A stretch of 64,000 nt of DNA from NCBI GenBank assembly GCA_019973155.2, contig BPQB01000082.1, forward strand, positions 62,001 through 126,000, read 5' to 3'. Below, piece after piece: positions 1 through 11,000 of this stretch (position 1 is its first letter; each line of letters begins with the position of its first letter). The notes below the pieces were generated by a model. The model was given only the letters and a program-made list of their open reading frames with translations. It did not search any database and had not been told where the DNA came from. This stretch comes from Phanerochaete sordida (taxonomy: Eukaryota; Basidiomycota; Agaricomycetes; Polyporales; Phanerochaetaceae). The translations under genes were made by a program, and so were the position numbers.

Positions 1-529
1 TGAGCTTGAGCTGCAGTCTCGAAAGTGGAAGTCGTCACATGACGTACAGATATGGAAGGGGAGCAAACACATGTCAACACAGTCCGCGCAGAGATCCTTA
101 GTTATTGGGCTGGGTCTCTGAGTTACCTGTATACGGAGAAGGTCACTCATTTTTTTCCCAGTTTAATAATTTTAGGACGCTGTTACAATGTAGCTTGAGC
201 AAAATTATGTATAATGAGGCCAAGGTGTGTCGGACTTCGAGCTAGGCACGCTGCAGGCAGTGCTGCAAGTAAGGATGCCCTGTAAGCCTTTGGGGTCAGT
301 CAAGAATTAGTAAAAAATGTTACTGGGAAATAATACTAGCTCGTTTTAGGTAACGATGACGAGAGAGGTTGCTTGCACTCATTCTGCGCCCGCCGACGGC
401 TTGCGCAGATCGCTATCTCAGATCTCGGCGCTCCGCCACGAAGAGTGCCCGAGGCGCCCAAAACGCTTTCTGACTCTCCTGGTTCCCTCACCTGCGGACA
501 CCTTCGGGCTCTTCGCTCTCCGCCACAAA
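1..529. other. No gene seen (left edge, upstream of ALKBH1)
   Basis: No exon-like reading frame or RNA gene is apparent. The frame of the next gene is open back to an ATG at 356, but the 58 extra codons look like non-coding composition, so this stretch is treated as promoter and 5' leader. Confidence 0.4.
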
Positions 530-2115
530 ATGACGGAAACAACTTCTCTTCTAGGACCTAGTCTTACCCCTGCGCAGAAGAAGGCACGCAAGCAGCATCT
601 CAAAACGACGAAGAACAGGCCCGCGGACATCGAAGACGGCTGGACGCCGTTCAGAGCGGCCGAGAAGCGGTTCAAGGCAAAATGGCCGCTACCGGACATG
701 TCGACTGTTCTTGATCTGCACCATGAAGATATGGAGGGTGCTGATGAAGGTAGCGGGGAACCTTCGCAGCGCGGCCGCAGAGATGCAGTTGAATGGAGGC
801 AGGTCGATGTATCCGTGGATCAGAAGGGCAAAGGGAAGGCGTATGCCTTTCCTCGGGTTCCTGGTATGCAATACTACTTTATTTTGTATATGTACATACT
901 CATTGCGCTGTCCAATTTCATGACATTTCCGACGACTAGGTCTTGTTTACTTGCCTAGTTTTGTTAGCGCAGAAGAGCAGCGTCGGCTGGTACGCTGGAG
1001 TCTGCAGGACCATGCCAAACCTCCAAATGAGAGCAATCTAGATGCACACCATGTGCTTCCTCCAGAAGGATTGTGGAACGCATATCTGCGATCCCTGCAC
1101 GACGGCACCGACAATGAAGAAAGCATCCAACCCAAAGTCTCGGGCTCATCCTCAGCAGACTCTGCCTCACCCGTCTCTCCAGCAAGTAACGTCACGAATG
1201 GCCCGCGCACTCTCATAGCGAACCCACCAGCGTCGCCATCCCTCCTCGCGACGCTACTGACGCTCCCCACGCCGCCGCCAACGCCATCGCCGAACGCAAA
1301 GCCGTGCTCGCCCGCCGCGCTCGTGCCGAAGCTCCGCTGGGCAAACATCGGCTGGCACTACCACTGGGGCAACAAGCAGTACGACTTCACGCGGGGAAGG
1401 GGCGGCGGCGTCGCGGACGTCTATCGGGCGGTGTGCATGCGGGCGGTGCGTGGCGTGGATTGGGAGAGCGTGTACAGCGGCGAGGGAAGTGCTGAGGGGG
1501 AGAAGGAGCCGTTTGAGGAGTGGAAGACCTGGCCGGAGGAGTATGGTGCGTGTCTCGTTGTTCTCGTGCACAAAAAGCACTTGGTCTGAAGCTCTTGACA
1601 GAGCCAGACGCGGGCATCGTGAACTTCTACCAGACACGAGATACCCTCATGGCTCATGTCGACCGCTCAGAGCTCTGCGCTACGTCTCCGCTCGTCTCTA
1701 TTTCGTACGTATGTTGCACCGCCTCCGCCAGGAATCCAACTGACGTACATTCTCAGTCTGGGCTGTTCAGCCATCTTCCTCATCGGAGGGCCCACGCGCG
1801 ACACAGAGCCGATCCCCATCCTCCTGCGCTCCGGCGATGTGCTCATAATGTCGGGGCCATGTCGGCGGGCATATCACGGTGCGCAGCTGGCATCCTCTAG
1901 CTTACAACGGCTTCTGAACACTCAGTATTGGCGCAGGCGTGCCACGGATCCTCGAAGACACCTGCCCCACCTACTTGCTTCAGGGTCACACTGGGCAGGA
2001 TGGCGAGGGAGATGAATGGAAGCCATACGCGGACTACATGCGCAACGCACGCATTAACGTGAACGTCCGCCAAGTCTTCCCCCGAGGATTTGACCCCGGG
2101 CTACCGGCCGCGTGA
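530..2115 (+). CDS. ALKBH1-type Fe(II)/2-oxoglutarate dioxygenase
   Basis: Exons: join(530..863, 940..1545, 1602..1704, 1757..1878, 1937..2115), giving 447 residues (human ALKBH1 has 389). The family hydroxylates N-methyl or N6-methyl groups on nucleic acids, chiefly tRNA m1A or m5C and DNA 6mA. The AlkB core is complete: HxD iron ligands H332 and D334 in an HVDRSE motif, distal histidine H388 in the AYHG stretch, and the 2-oxoglutarate-binding RxxxxxR at R427-R433, followed by the QVFPRGFDP tail typical of ALKBH1. Segments such as GIVNFY and SAIFLIGG also match that subfamily. All four introns are 51-76 bp with GT-AG ends and matching phases. The start at 530 was preferred; an in-frame ATG at 356 would add 58 residues. 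Family placement is firm. The substrate in this organism is unknown. Confidence 0.9.
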
Positions 2116-2383
2116 GTTGTCTCCACTGCGCATCCGCGCGGCGTCAGGGCACTTGGGCATGTAGAACACTATTATGATTGCTGCTAGCTAGTACGAGGAC
2201 AGGCTTTGACGATGCGAGGGATCTTTGATGTGTGCGGATATTACCAAATCTACCAATCAATGACCGATACCACAGACCATGCTGAATGTGAGACAGTGCA
2301 GGGGGTGCATGACATATAGACTGGATGGATAATGTGCAGAGGACAGTACTGGTGGATCTTGCATGGACACTCAATATCAATAC

Positions 2384-3239
2384 TCAATCATAGTGCACCC
2401 AGTGCCCCGGAACACCAAGCCTGCACTTTTCGCAGTCGGCGCGTGGTCCCATCGTAAATCTTTGCTTTCGTGTCGGGGCTGGAGCTGAGGGTACTTGTAT
2501 CTGTGGAGAGTGCATGATGCTGTACTGAGACGGTGCATGTACTTGCGGAGGTATATTCGGGGACGAAAACGGGGTATCGTGCGATGTGTGTGGCGACGGG
2601 CTAGAGGACATGGGATGCGAGAATGCAGAGGACGAGCTTGATGGTACAACAGAGGTCGAGAGCTGGTGCGACGAGAGCGAGGAAAAACTGGGGTATGCCG
2701 GCATGCTGGGTATCGGTGGCAGCGCAGGCGGCGAGCGGCTTGGTGATTGGGAGAACTGCATTGTGACGTCGTTGTCCATGTTCTGAAGGGCAGCGTGGCA
2801 GGGCCAAAAAAGAAGGACGTGGTCAACTGCTCGCATGAGCGTACGGAATGTGAGCAGATGGTGGCGCACCATAGTTTCGTCCTGGCTCGCGGACGCGACC
2901 ATCTCCAGCAGGGGCGCGAGTCTCATCTCGTGGTCCGCATGCTCCTTGCCTATGCTCAGAGTCCGTGTGCGCGTCACCCAGTCCTCAGAGACCTGTCTGT
3001 CCTGCATCGCCGGCGGTGGCAGCACAGTCTGCGGAAAGGGGGCTGCGGTGACGGCGGCCGCCATCGACTGACGTTTCTGTGTGTCCGAGCAGCCATCAGA
3101 GAGCACGTCAACACCGCATAAGAACGTGTCCACGCACTGCAGGCCGCTCGTATGGGCTGGGCGAAGGTGGCGAGCGGGCCCGTTTCTGCTTGCCCGAGCG
3201 GTGGGTGCGAAACGACGGCGAGCGCATGGTGACGTCCAT
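2384..3239 (-). CDS. Conserved hypothetical protein, C-terminal CxxC motif
   Basis: Exons: complement(join(2384..3076, 3138..3239)), 264 residues. Exon 1 (34 residues) ends at a good GTGCGT donor, and the 61-bp intron ends in ACACAG, joining in frame to KRQSMAAAV. The N-terminus is basic and Ser/Pro-rich. A helical central part (about residues 60-130) is followed by a long Ser/Pro-rich linker. The protein ends in a compact motif, RFTMGPRADCEKCRLGVPGH, with a CxxC pair that looks conserved and may bind metal. I do not recognise a named family. From its composition it could be nuclear or regulatory; this is inference only. Confidence 0.7.
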
Positions 3240-3675
3240 GGTGGTTGGCAGGGAAGCTTGAGCTTTGCGCAGAGAGTCGGCTGGGCTCCTGGTGGTCGGT
3301 GGCAAGTTTACATGCGTGTGAGGCAGGTGGGCGTTGTTTTATGAGGGAGGAGGTCGTCTGAAGCGCCGTTGCCCGTTTGCCACTGTGGCGGGGAGGCCGC
3401 CACGAGGCTCGAACTACCTTGTGCATGCAGGTGCATGCGTGCTGCTATAAGAAGATGGGACAATGCTGAAAACTATTTCTCTGTAGATAACGCTGTGACG
3501 CTCCTCGGGAGATGTTTGTAACAGTCCCGCGGACGGAGTCGAGCACGATTTCGCACCTCACCGAAACCTGCTTCCGCTACGTCTAAGCCGTTTCTTACCT
3601 GGAAGTTGATGGACGCACAATTGATTGAATATCTGTGTAGTACAAGACTTGAAGCAAATAAATTTCGTCCTATGA
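3240..3675. other. Intergenic, nothing recognised
   Basis: Upstream region of the minus-strand hypothetical gene plus the 3' side of the first F-box gene. No ORF or structure of note. Confidence 0.5.
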
Positions 3676-5451
3676 TTACAAAGGCTGAGGCTCTTCGGAA
3701 GCTGCTCGTGAAGTATTACCGTCCCATACCACCCGAACCAGCTTGCTGAGCTGCTCAATCCACTCCACCTGAGAAACCTCGCAGTCTGAGACAATAAGGC
3801 TGTCGATGGGGAACCCTTGTTGGTACCGAGCGGTGATCATGCGCTTGATGCACTCGAAGCCGTTCTTGTGCTCAACGACATAGTCCATGGGGTGATCTGC
3901 AAGCTCGTAATCTGCGCGTTCGCGCGCGAAGGAGAATCCGGAGATATGTAGCGTCTTAAGCGAGGGGCATGGCAGCCGTTTCTCTGGCCCGCATGGAGTC
4001 CGTAGAGCAGTGAGAATAGGTCCGACCGCCGGGGAGCCGCTCACAAGTACCGTCTGCACCTCGGGAAGGCGCGCGAAGCCGGACGCTAGCGTGTCGGTGG
4101 GCAAGACAACGTCGACCTCGTACGGGCTGCAAGAGATGGCTATCGTCCTGACCCCGAATAGAGACGGCGCAAGGCTCAGGCGGTCCATGAAGTACTCCGC
4201 CATGTTTCCTCCCGGCCAGCAGCTGACGTCGAAGCGCAAAGCCGATTGCATTTCGTGGGAGGCGATGGAACCGGGACTGGCATCAGGAAGTATGGAAGAC
4301 CAGCCCTTGAAAGATAACTCGTCGCCGTCTTGCACGTCGAGATGGAGGCTCATAAGCTGCGGAGGAGGGTCCGCGAGCCCATCGTGTCCCGAGAGTCGGT
4401 ACTGCAACGCAGACAAAACGCATCCAGCCACTTCTTCCTCCGCGTGGCCACCAAGCCCGATCTGAGATGAGACTTCGACTTCGCTCCACCCTGTCTCGCC
4501 AATCTCAACTCGAACGTCTCCTGGAAAGCAGAGGTTCCGGAGCAGTAGCGCTGCTCCTGCAACGGTGACATGGCACGACACCTGCAGTAGTCGCAACGCC
4601 GGCAGGGTGACGACCCTGTCTACGAGCAACGGCAGGTGCAGATAGTCGGGGGGAAGGGGGAATAGGCATTTGTGTATGGTCAGGTCTTCGAGGGTCGGCA
4701 TGCCTCTGAGTGCTTCGAGGAAGGGCTGCCAACCCCCCGAGTCCGGCATTCGCACATTGTATAGCGATAGAGACCTGAGAGACGGGAGCAGGAGAGGCTG
4801 TATAGACGCGTAGGGGACCCAGCAGGCGTAAAGGGTGTGCAAATGAGGTAGATGGTGGGGTATGAATGGCGGCAGGTGATCCCAACTACGTCCTCTGGAC
4901 AGACTATAGTCGAGCTTCAGAATCCGCAAGGCAGTGAAGGCCGGTACGTCTGTAGGAAAGTTGGGTTGCCAATCTCTTCGCAGCCGGATGCAGAGTGAAT
5001 GAACTCGAAGAGCGGTACGGAAAATGGGATCCCACAGGGACATGACATCCTCTGTTTTGTTCGTATTTTCATCGAGCACGACCTGCAGTGGCATATTCCC
5101 GGACCGCGCAATGGACGCCTTCACGGGCTCAGGACAGGTGACCGCGATGTTCGTCCACAAACTGGGCGTGTTCAAGGCGACCGTTCGCAAGTGGTGGCAG
5201 ACGTGAGTCACTCTGATCCACGAGTAAGGTTGCCCCCAGCCAAATTCTGGAAATTGGCTTTGGTTGGCTTGTAACGATATGTCGATGTAGATGCTGAGGA
5301 TATCCACGAGCAGCTCGTCCGGGAGACGCACTACGTATGTGCCTGCATTGATTTGACGACAGAGTCGAGCCGCTGCCAGTCTGTGCTCCAGGACCTCTGC
5401 TTCGAGCTGCTTGCGCCTGGCCGAGGATGGGTAGGCGTCCGCCGCCGTCAT
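3676..5451 (-). CDS. F-box-like protein, type A (left copy)
   Basis: Single exon, 591 residues. An N-terminal alpha-helical stretch (about residues 12-36) leads into an F-box-like core, RLPDELLVDIL, near residues 42-52, then WIRVTHVCHH and a tryptophan-rich segment (LNTPSLWTNI) common to the large Agaricomycete F-box-like family. The remainder is leucine-rich-repeat-like, with recurrent LRxLxL and LPxL patterns. F-box proteins usually supply substrate specificity to SCF ubiquitin ligases via Skp1; no substrate can be read from the sequence. It closely resembles the gene at 55050-56834: both contain LRTPCGP followed by LPCPSLKTL, and their lengths are 591 and 594. It is intronless, unlike almost all conserved genes around it. 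Confidence 0.85.
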   Translation of the reverse strand: MTAADAYPSSARRKQLEAEVLEHRLAAARLCRQINAGTYVVRLPDELLVDILSIYIDISLQANQSQFPEFGWGQPYSWIRVTHVCHHLRTVALNTPSLWTNIAVTCPEPVKASIARSGNMPLQVVLDENTNKTEDVMSLWDPIFRTALRVHSLCIRLRRDWQPNFPTDVPAFTALRILKLDYSLSRGRSWDHLPPFIPHHLPHLHTLYACWVPYASIQPLLLPSLRSLSLYNVRMPDSGGWQPFLEALRGMPTLEDLTIHKCLFPLPPDYLHLPLLVDRVVTLPALRLLQVSCHVTVAGAALLLRNLCFPGDVRVEIGETGWSEVEVSSQIGLGGHAEEEVAGCVLSALQYRLSGHDGLADPPPQLMSLHLDVQDGDELSFKGWSSILPDASPGSIASHEMQSALRFDVSCWPGGNMAEYFMDRLSLAPSLFGVRTIAISCSPYEVDVVLPTDTLASGFARLPEVQTVLVSGSPAVGPILTALRTPCGPEKRLPCPSLKTLHISGFSFARERADYELADHPMDYVVEHKNGFECIKRMITARYQQGFPIDSLIVSDCEVSQVEWIEQLSKLVRVVWDGNTSRAASEEPQPL

Positions 5452-5816
5452 TCGTACGAGTAGACCGAGTTGTGGATGAGAATGATCCTGATTTTACGAC
5501 CTAGCAGTAATGTGTGAGGAGTCACCGAGCTTCGACGACTACACTGCTCACCTGTGCATGAAACAGAATTGGCGCGAACGCTCGAAATGCGATTGACGCG
5601 ACTGCAGCGTAGGACCAAATTATTGCCAGATGGTCACCAGAAGCAACTTCGACATTCGGCGTCTCGCGAGACTTCAACGAGCTACTAACGCTGTACATTT
5701 CGCGGACCTCGGCTTGAGCACATCGCTACAAAGAACGCTGTATTCTGTATCGAATGATAATATCTCCATATGCCACGCAGAATAAGAATTCAGATGACCT
5801 GCATGGCAGGAATAGG
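5452..5816. other. Spacer between F-box genes A and B
   Basis: 365 bp with no gene. The matching spacer on the right side of the window is 369 bp (54681-55049), which fits duplication of the pair as a unit. Confidence 0.55.
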
Positions 5817-7664
5817 CTAACTTAAATTCTCTTCGTAATTACGTGTAGCTTGAGGAGCTTCACCAAGACCATCCCAGATCAAATCCTCGACTAACCCGCC
5901 GAGCTCCTGCAAACCTTCCTTCGTGAGGTACCAGCACCCCGAGATGACAAGGGTCTTCACGGGGAAGCCTGTCTGCGCCCGCTCCACGATTCCATCCCTC
6001 ACAATCGCAAAGCCGTCATCCTTGCTCACGGCTCCGGTAGATGTCCACTCGACGCGACTCCTGTCGAACGAGTAGCCAGTGATATGCAGCGTCTTCAACG
6101 CAGAGAACAGCGGCGGGACGTGCCCTGGACCATTCTGGAGCTGCAAAGCCGTAAGAAAGGGCTTCACAGCCTGCCCGCCCACTACAGCAGTCTCGACGTG
6201 GTGTAAATGTGCAAGGCCAGACTGAATGGTGTCTGGCGAAAACGCGTCGGGGAGATCGTCGTCCTCGTCGACTGGTGGAAGGAGTAGCGCGATAACTTGT
6301 ACGCGACCCAATGAAGGTGCATGCCTGAGGTGCTCAACGAAGTGACCTATGCTCCCATACCACGACCGCCAGTCTATTGCGAAAGCCGGCGAAGACGCTG
6401 CTGCGAGCGCTGCAGTGATCGAAGAGCTGGCTGAGAAAGTGTTGGGACTAGTCGTGATCGTGTGGAAAGGAAGGATAGATGGCCATGCTTTAAAATAGCC
6501 CTTGCCGTCATGTCTTCCCTCAAGTGAGAGTGTAAGCGGAGACGGAGGCGGAGGAATGGTTCCATTCCCCGAGAGCCGAAACTCCAGCCCGCGGAGAATA
6601 CTTTCAGGGTTCGTGAGTTCGGGCCCTTCTGCAATGTAATAGTGTTCGACATGCGCAGATTCTCCCATCGCGACTGCAACGTCTCCGGGGAAGTTGATGT
6701 TCCGCAGTATCAAGGCGGCTCCCAAACCGAGGTTGCGAGTGGTGATGTGCAGAGACCGCAGAGCGGGAAGTTCGACAACTCCGCTGGACAATAGAGGAAG
6801 CTGTTGATGGTACCCAGGGAGAGAAAGGTGGTCGTTCTCGAGGGTGAGGTCATGAAGCCGCGCCATATTCCTGAGGGACTCGAGAAATCGCGACCAATCG
6901 TCTCGGCCTGAAATGTGCATGTCCTTGAGCACGAGCGACGTCAGCGATGAGCGAAGTAGGAGGCTTGCGGTGTCAAAGGTAAGGGATTGTATGGTAAGGG
7001 TCTGAAGTGAAGGCAGTGGAGAGTGTAGAAAAGGGGGCAGCCACGGCTTCGCGCTGGCTCTCGAGTACTCAAGCTTCAGCGTCTTCAATCCGGAGAAGGA
7101 TGGCTCGTTAGGTCTGAGGGCTTCGTCGATGGAGAACGCTGGCAGGCCTTGTGTGCTCTGCATTAAGAGAGAACGGACACGGGACGCAACTTTGAAAATC
7201 GGCGTCCAAAGAGAGGCTGTGTCCGGGAGTGCTTGCGGGTTGGCATATAGCATCCGCTGTGACTCGACAAAGGAGACATGCAAAGGTAGGTTTCCGGACC
7301 TTGCGACAAAATTGGCGACGCTCTCTGGGTCTGTGACTTCGACGTTGATCCAGAGCCTAGGGGTATGCTGGGCGACCTCCCGCCAATGATGGCAGACGTG
7401 TGCAAGCCGTATCCATTCGCGGCGACCGAACTTCCCGTACGTAGGACCGCGCCATCGGCCATATAGTCTCCATTCCTCGCGAGACGTTTCGGCGTAGAGC
7501 GTCAGCACTTCTGCAAGTAGCTCGTCGGGGAGGCGCATGACAGCAGAGCTCGCGTTAAGAAGGCGACGCAGGCGCGACGCCTCCCAGACGTGATGATTGA
7601 CTTCGGCTTCTATCTTCGAGCGTTCCTCCGGAGACAAGAACGCGTAAACACCGGTCCTTGACAT
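5817..7664 (-). CDS. F-box-like protein, type B (left copy)
   Basis: Single exon. The frame is open to an ATG at 7787, but the start at 7664 (MSRTGVYAFLSPEER) is chosen because it aligns with the starts of the two right-hand paralogues (MSTTGTYAHLAPEE and MTGTYVHLSSEER), giving 615 residues. The F-box-like core is RLPDELLAEVL, followed by WIRLAHVCHHWREVAQHTPRLW. A leucine-rich body and the tail (LKTLHITGYSF; TLVISGCWYLTKEGLQEL) match the gene at 52815-54680. Likely role: substrate adaptor in an SCF-type ubiquitin ligase, by family. Target unknown. Intronless. Confidence 0.85.
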   Translation of the reverse strand: MSRTGVYAFLSPEERSKIEAEVNHHVWEASRLRRLLNASSAVMRLPDELLAEVLTLYAETSREEWRLYGRWRGPTYGKFGRREWIRLAHVCHHWREVAQHTPRLWINVEVTDPESVANFVARSGNLPLHVSFVESQRMLYANPQALPDTASLWTPIFKVASRVRSLLMQSTQGLPAFSIDEALRPNEPSFSGLKTLKLEYSRASAKPWLPPFLHSPLPSLQTLTIQSLTFDTASLLLRSSLTSLVLKDMHISGRDDWSRFLESLRNMARLHDLTLENDHLSLPGYHQQLPLLSSGVVELPALRSLHITTRNLGLGAALILRNINFPGDVAVAMGESAHVEHYYIAEGPELTNPESILRGLEFRLSGNGTIPPPPSPLTLSLEGRHDGKGYFKAWPSILPFHTITTSPNTFSASSSITAALAAASSPAFAIDWRSWYGSIGHFVEHLRHAPSLGRVQVIALLLPPVDEDDDLPDAFSPDTIQSGLAHLHHVETAVVGGQAVKPFLTALQLQNGPGHVPPLFSALKTLHITGYSFDRSRVEWTSTGAVSKDDGFAIVRDGIVERAQTGFPVKTLVISGCWYLTKEGLQELGGLVEDLIWDGLGEAPQATRNYEENLS

Positions 7665-8011
7665 CGCTCCCGGCAACGAGGAAAGCGAGAAATCGGTTTC
7701 TTGTTCAACGCTCTGCGGATAGGGGAATAGTATCATTTTCAGCGACAAAGCCCGCCGCAAACATATAGATACTGACTGGACAGCCAATTATTCTGGTATG
7801 ATACGCTTGTCAGAGACAGGGAGATGGGAGCCAGGAACAAGTTGGTGCTCGCAGCTAAACGCCCGACGAGACCGTTGTGGCGTAAGCGCTGGAGTACCGT
7901 CTCCCGAGATGTATCCTTTGCCAGTACTTCCCTCACGAGCTAATCCCGGACTTCAAATGGATTGCATGCCAGGAAACATCAATAAAGTACTGATAGATGT
8001 GCTAGGAGTCG
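7665..8011. other. Intergenic between F-box B and POL5
   Basis: 347 bp holding the F-box promoter and the POL5 3' end. Nothing else recognised. Confidence 0.5.
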
Positions 8012-11000
8012 TTACGCAATCGACTTCCTCGCTTTTTGCTTCTTCCGCTTCGGCTTCTCCACCTTCTCCGCCTCGTCCTTCATCTCGACGTCCTTCGCAT
8101 CCTCCGCACCAGCATCGTCCACCGCATCCTTCTCTCCGTTGCCTTCTACGTCGATAGCGTCCGCCTTGCGCTTCTTGCTTTTCCCCTTCGCGCCCGCACC
8201 CTCTTCCTTGTTGATCAGCTGCGCGATCTGGCGACAGGTCGCCTGGAGGCCAGTCGACGCCTTGAAGCGCTCCGCCTCTGCGAGCTTGCCCGCGAGGTCC
8301 TCCCACGCCGCGGCATCCCACGTTGCCTTAACGGTCGCGGCGTCGGGCGCAATGCGTTTCGTGTGGCGGACACCAGCAAGCGCGAGCTTGAGGAGTTCCT
8401 TCACTTGGGGCGCGGTGAGCTTCTCCTCGGCGCATGCGTCGCGCACGGCCGCAATCATCGCCGTGCGGAGCGCACGCGTGAACGTGAGGGCCTCTCCAAC
8501 GTCGAAGTCGCTCGCGGGGCGCTGCGCGAACAGCGTCTGCACGAGCTGCAGCACCTGCACCTGGCGGTACCCGTTCACCGCGCCCGTGGCGCTCGCGAGC
8601 ATGTCGTCGCGGAGACCCCACGCGGCCTCGGCGTAGCGCCGCACGAAGTCCTGCAGGAAGCCCGTGTTGAGGCGTGATGCCTTGCGCGTCGCGAAATCGG
8701 TGAGCGATTCGCGGTAAGCGTCGAGTACGGCATCGGTCGCGTTGGCGTGCAGGAGGCACTTCGTGACGAAAAGTGAGCAGCTGCTGAGCGTCGTAAGTAT
8801 ATCACCGGTCGCAGCCTTGCGAGCGCGGAGGTGGATCTCCTTGAGGACCTCGGTCGCTTGCTCTACATCGACCTCGGCAGGGACGTCCTTGCTCTTGCCA
8901 ATGCGCGAACGCAGGATACCGGTTGCCTTCTCTGCGAGCTGCTTCTCATCGGCGCCAGAGCTGACGACGAGCTCGATGAGAGGCAGGATAAGCCGAACGA
9001 CGAGCGGGCTGTTCGGCTGCCGACGAAGGAAGGCGTCGAGGAGGTCCAACACGCGGTTCTTGTAGTGCGTCGCTTCGCGCTGCGCGTCGACACCCTTCGT
9101 GAGCTTTCTCTCGTCGGCGCGCGCACGGAAGACGGCGGCGAGCTGTTCGTCGATCGCCATCATTTGGTCATCGTCCATGAGCTCCTCTTCAGACTCGTCG
9201 TCGGACTCGCCGGTTGCGCCCTGGATACCGTTCACGCTCAGCGCCTCCTCGATCTTGCGGCGAAGCTCAGGGTCTGCGGCTTCGTCAAGGTCTTCCTCGT
9301 CCTCTTCGACGTCATCATCGGCCTCAGATTCCTCTTCGTCTTCTTCTTTCTCATCCTCATCTTCTTCGTCCTCGCTCATCTCTTCGTCTTCTTCGGCGAG
9401 TTCCGCCGGATTCTTGCGTTCGAGTTGCTATCGAACGCTCTCATGAGCCACGCGCGGCACGGCCAGATAGGATGAAAGACGTACCGCGAGAATGAGATCG
9501 ACCGTGCTCTCCTTGACCGCGCCGGCGAGAAGCGCAAACACCTGATTCGCGACCGCGCGCATGTACGCGGTAGCTTTCTCGAGGAAGCCGATGACGGTGT
9601 CGACGAGTACATCGACGGGCTCTGGCGCGTCGTCATCCGCGCCTTCCGCCGCGGCGGACTTGCGCGCCTTCTTCGGCTTCTTCGTCTCTGCGGGAAACAT
9701 CCGAGACGCAGCGTCGATGCAGCTCTGTGGGCGCACGGTTAGCACTCAGGCACAGCGCATCGCGGGAAACACGCGGAGAAACGCACCTCTAAAGCCTCCA
9801 TGTCGCCCTCCTCCGCGTCATCGGCGCAGTACTGGTGCAGCAGGGTCGCCGCGAGCAGCAGTTCGGCGCCCTTGGCTGCGTCGTCTTTCTCCGAGAGCTG
9901 CCCGAGGGTATGAGCGCGATAAGATGCAGGGAACGGTGGTGCCCTCGTACCTTGTGCAGACGCTCGGCTAGCTCGCGCGCTTTCTCCCGTATGCCTTGCT
10001 CGTCCTCGTCGATCTCGGAGAGGAGAGTGGCGTGTTTGGTGTCCTTTTCCAATTGCTCTATCGTCGAAAGAACCTTCGAGACCCAGAACTGCCCATCCGA
10101 CGCCGCCGCCGCGACCTTGGCAGTCTTATCATCTATTGCGAAGACGCGTTAGCACCAGCAACGCTCCACCGTGCAGTATGGCTGCGTACCTGTCTTGATG
10201 ACCGTGGCGTGCGCCGTGAGGTCTGCGAGGGAGCTGAGGAGCCGTTCCCTGCATGCCTTGCGGAGGCTATCTGAGAAGACTGGGCTGGGTGGCTCACGAA
10301 GCTATGACATCGCCCGAAGACACGCATCAGCACGGACTGTTGGGCGCACGCTCATGACGCCATGAGACACGTACCGCGGCGAACTTTGACTTTTCGGACT
10401 TTTTCTTGATCGCGAAGAGCCCGTGGACGGTAAACCAGTCGAGAATCGTCTGGACCCACTGATCGTCCTTAGGGATCGCGCCGTTTCTGATGAGGGCCGC
10501 AAGTTGGTCGACGATCCATGCGCGCCGGGCGTTCAGAGCCTGTATGTCCGTCCTGCCGACGCGCCATGATGTCAGTTCCCGTTTCCATAGGACTGGTACA
10601 TTGCTTAAACGCACGCTTTGCTTCCCTGCTCGTCGTTAACCTGTTTCAGCAGGTACTCGATATAGCTCTGTATCCCATCGTTGTTCATGTTCGTCAGGAT
10701 CGTCTCGACTGTTTTCGTCTTCGTGAGCTTATCGAACTGCTGGCTTCCGTGTACACCCGTGAGCTGGAGAATGAGTGTGAATCCGACCGTCGGGTTGCTC
10801 TTGACGGCGTTTTGGATATCATTGGCCTGCCCAATCGTAAGTACTCTGGCGAATAAGCGGGAGTTGGCTGCAGGGACGTACCACTTGCTTCGCGATCTTG
10901 TGCAGATACCGGTCGCTGTTTGACAAGTGGTTTATCCATGATCGCATGAAGTTTTTGGTGAAAAGCAGCGGCAGATCGGCAGATGCAACTCGAGGCAAGG

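Noticed and set aside
356..529. N-terminal extension of the ALKBH1 gene to the ATG at 356
   Set aside because: The extra 58 codons show no ALKBH1 similarity, and another frame is equally open there. The start at 530 is preferred.
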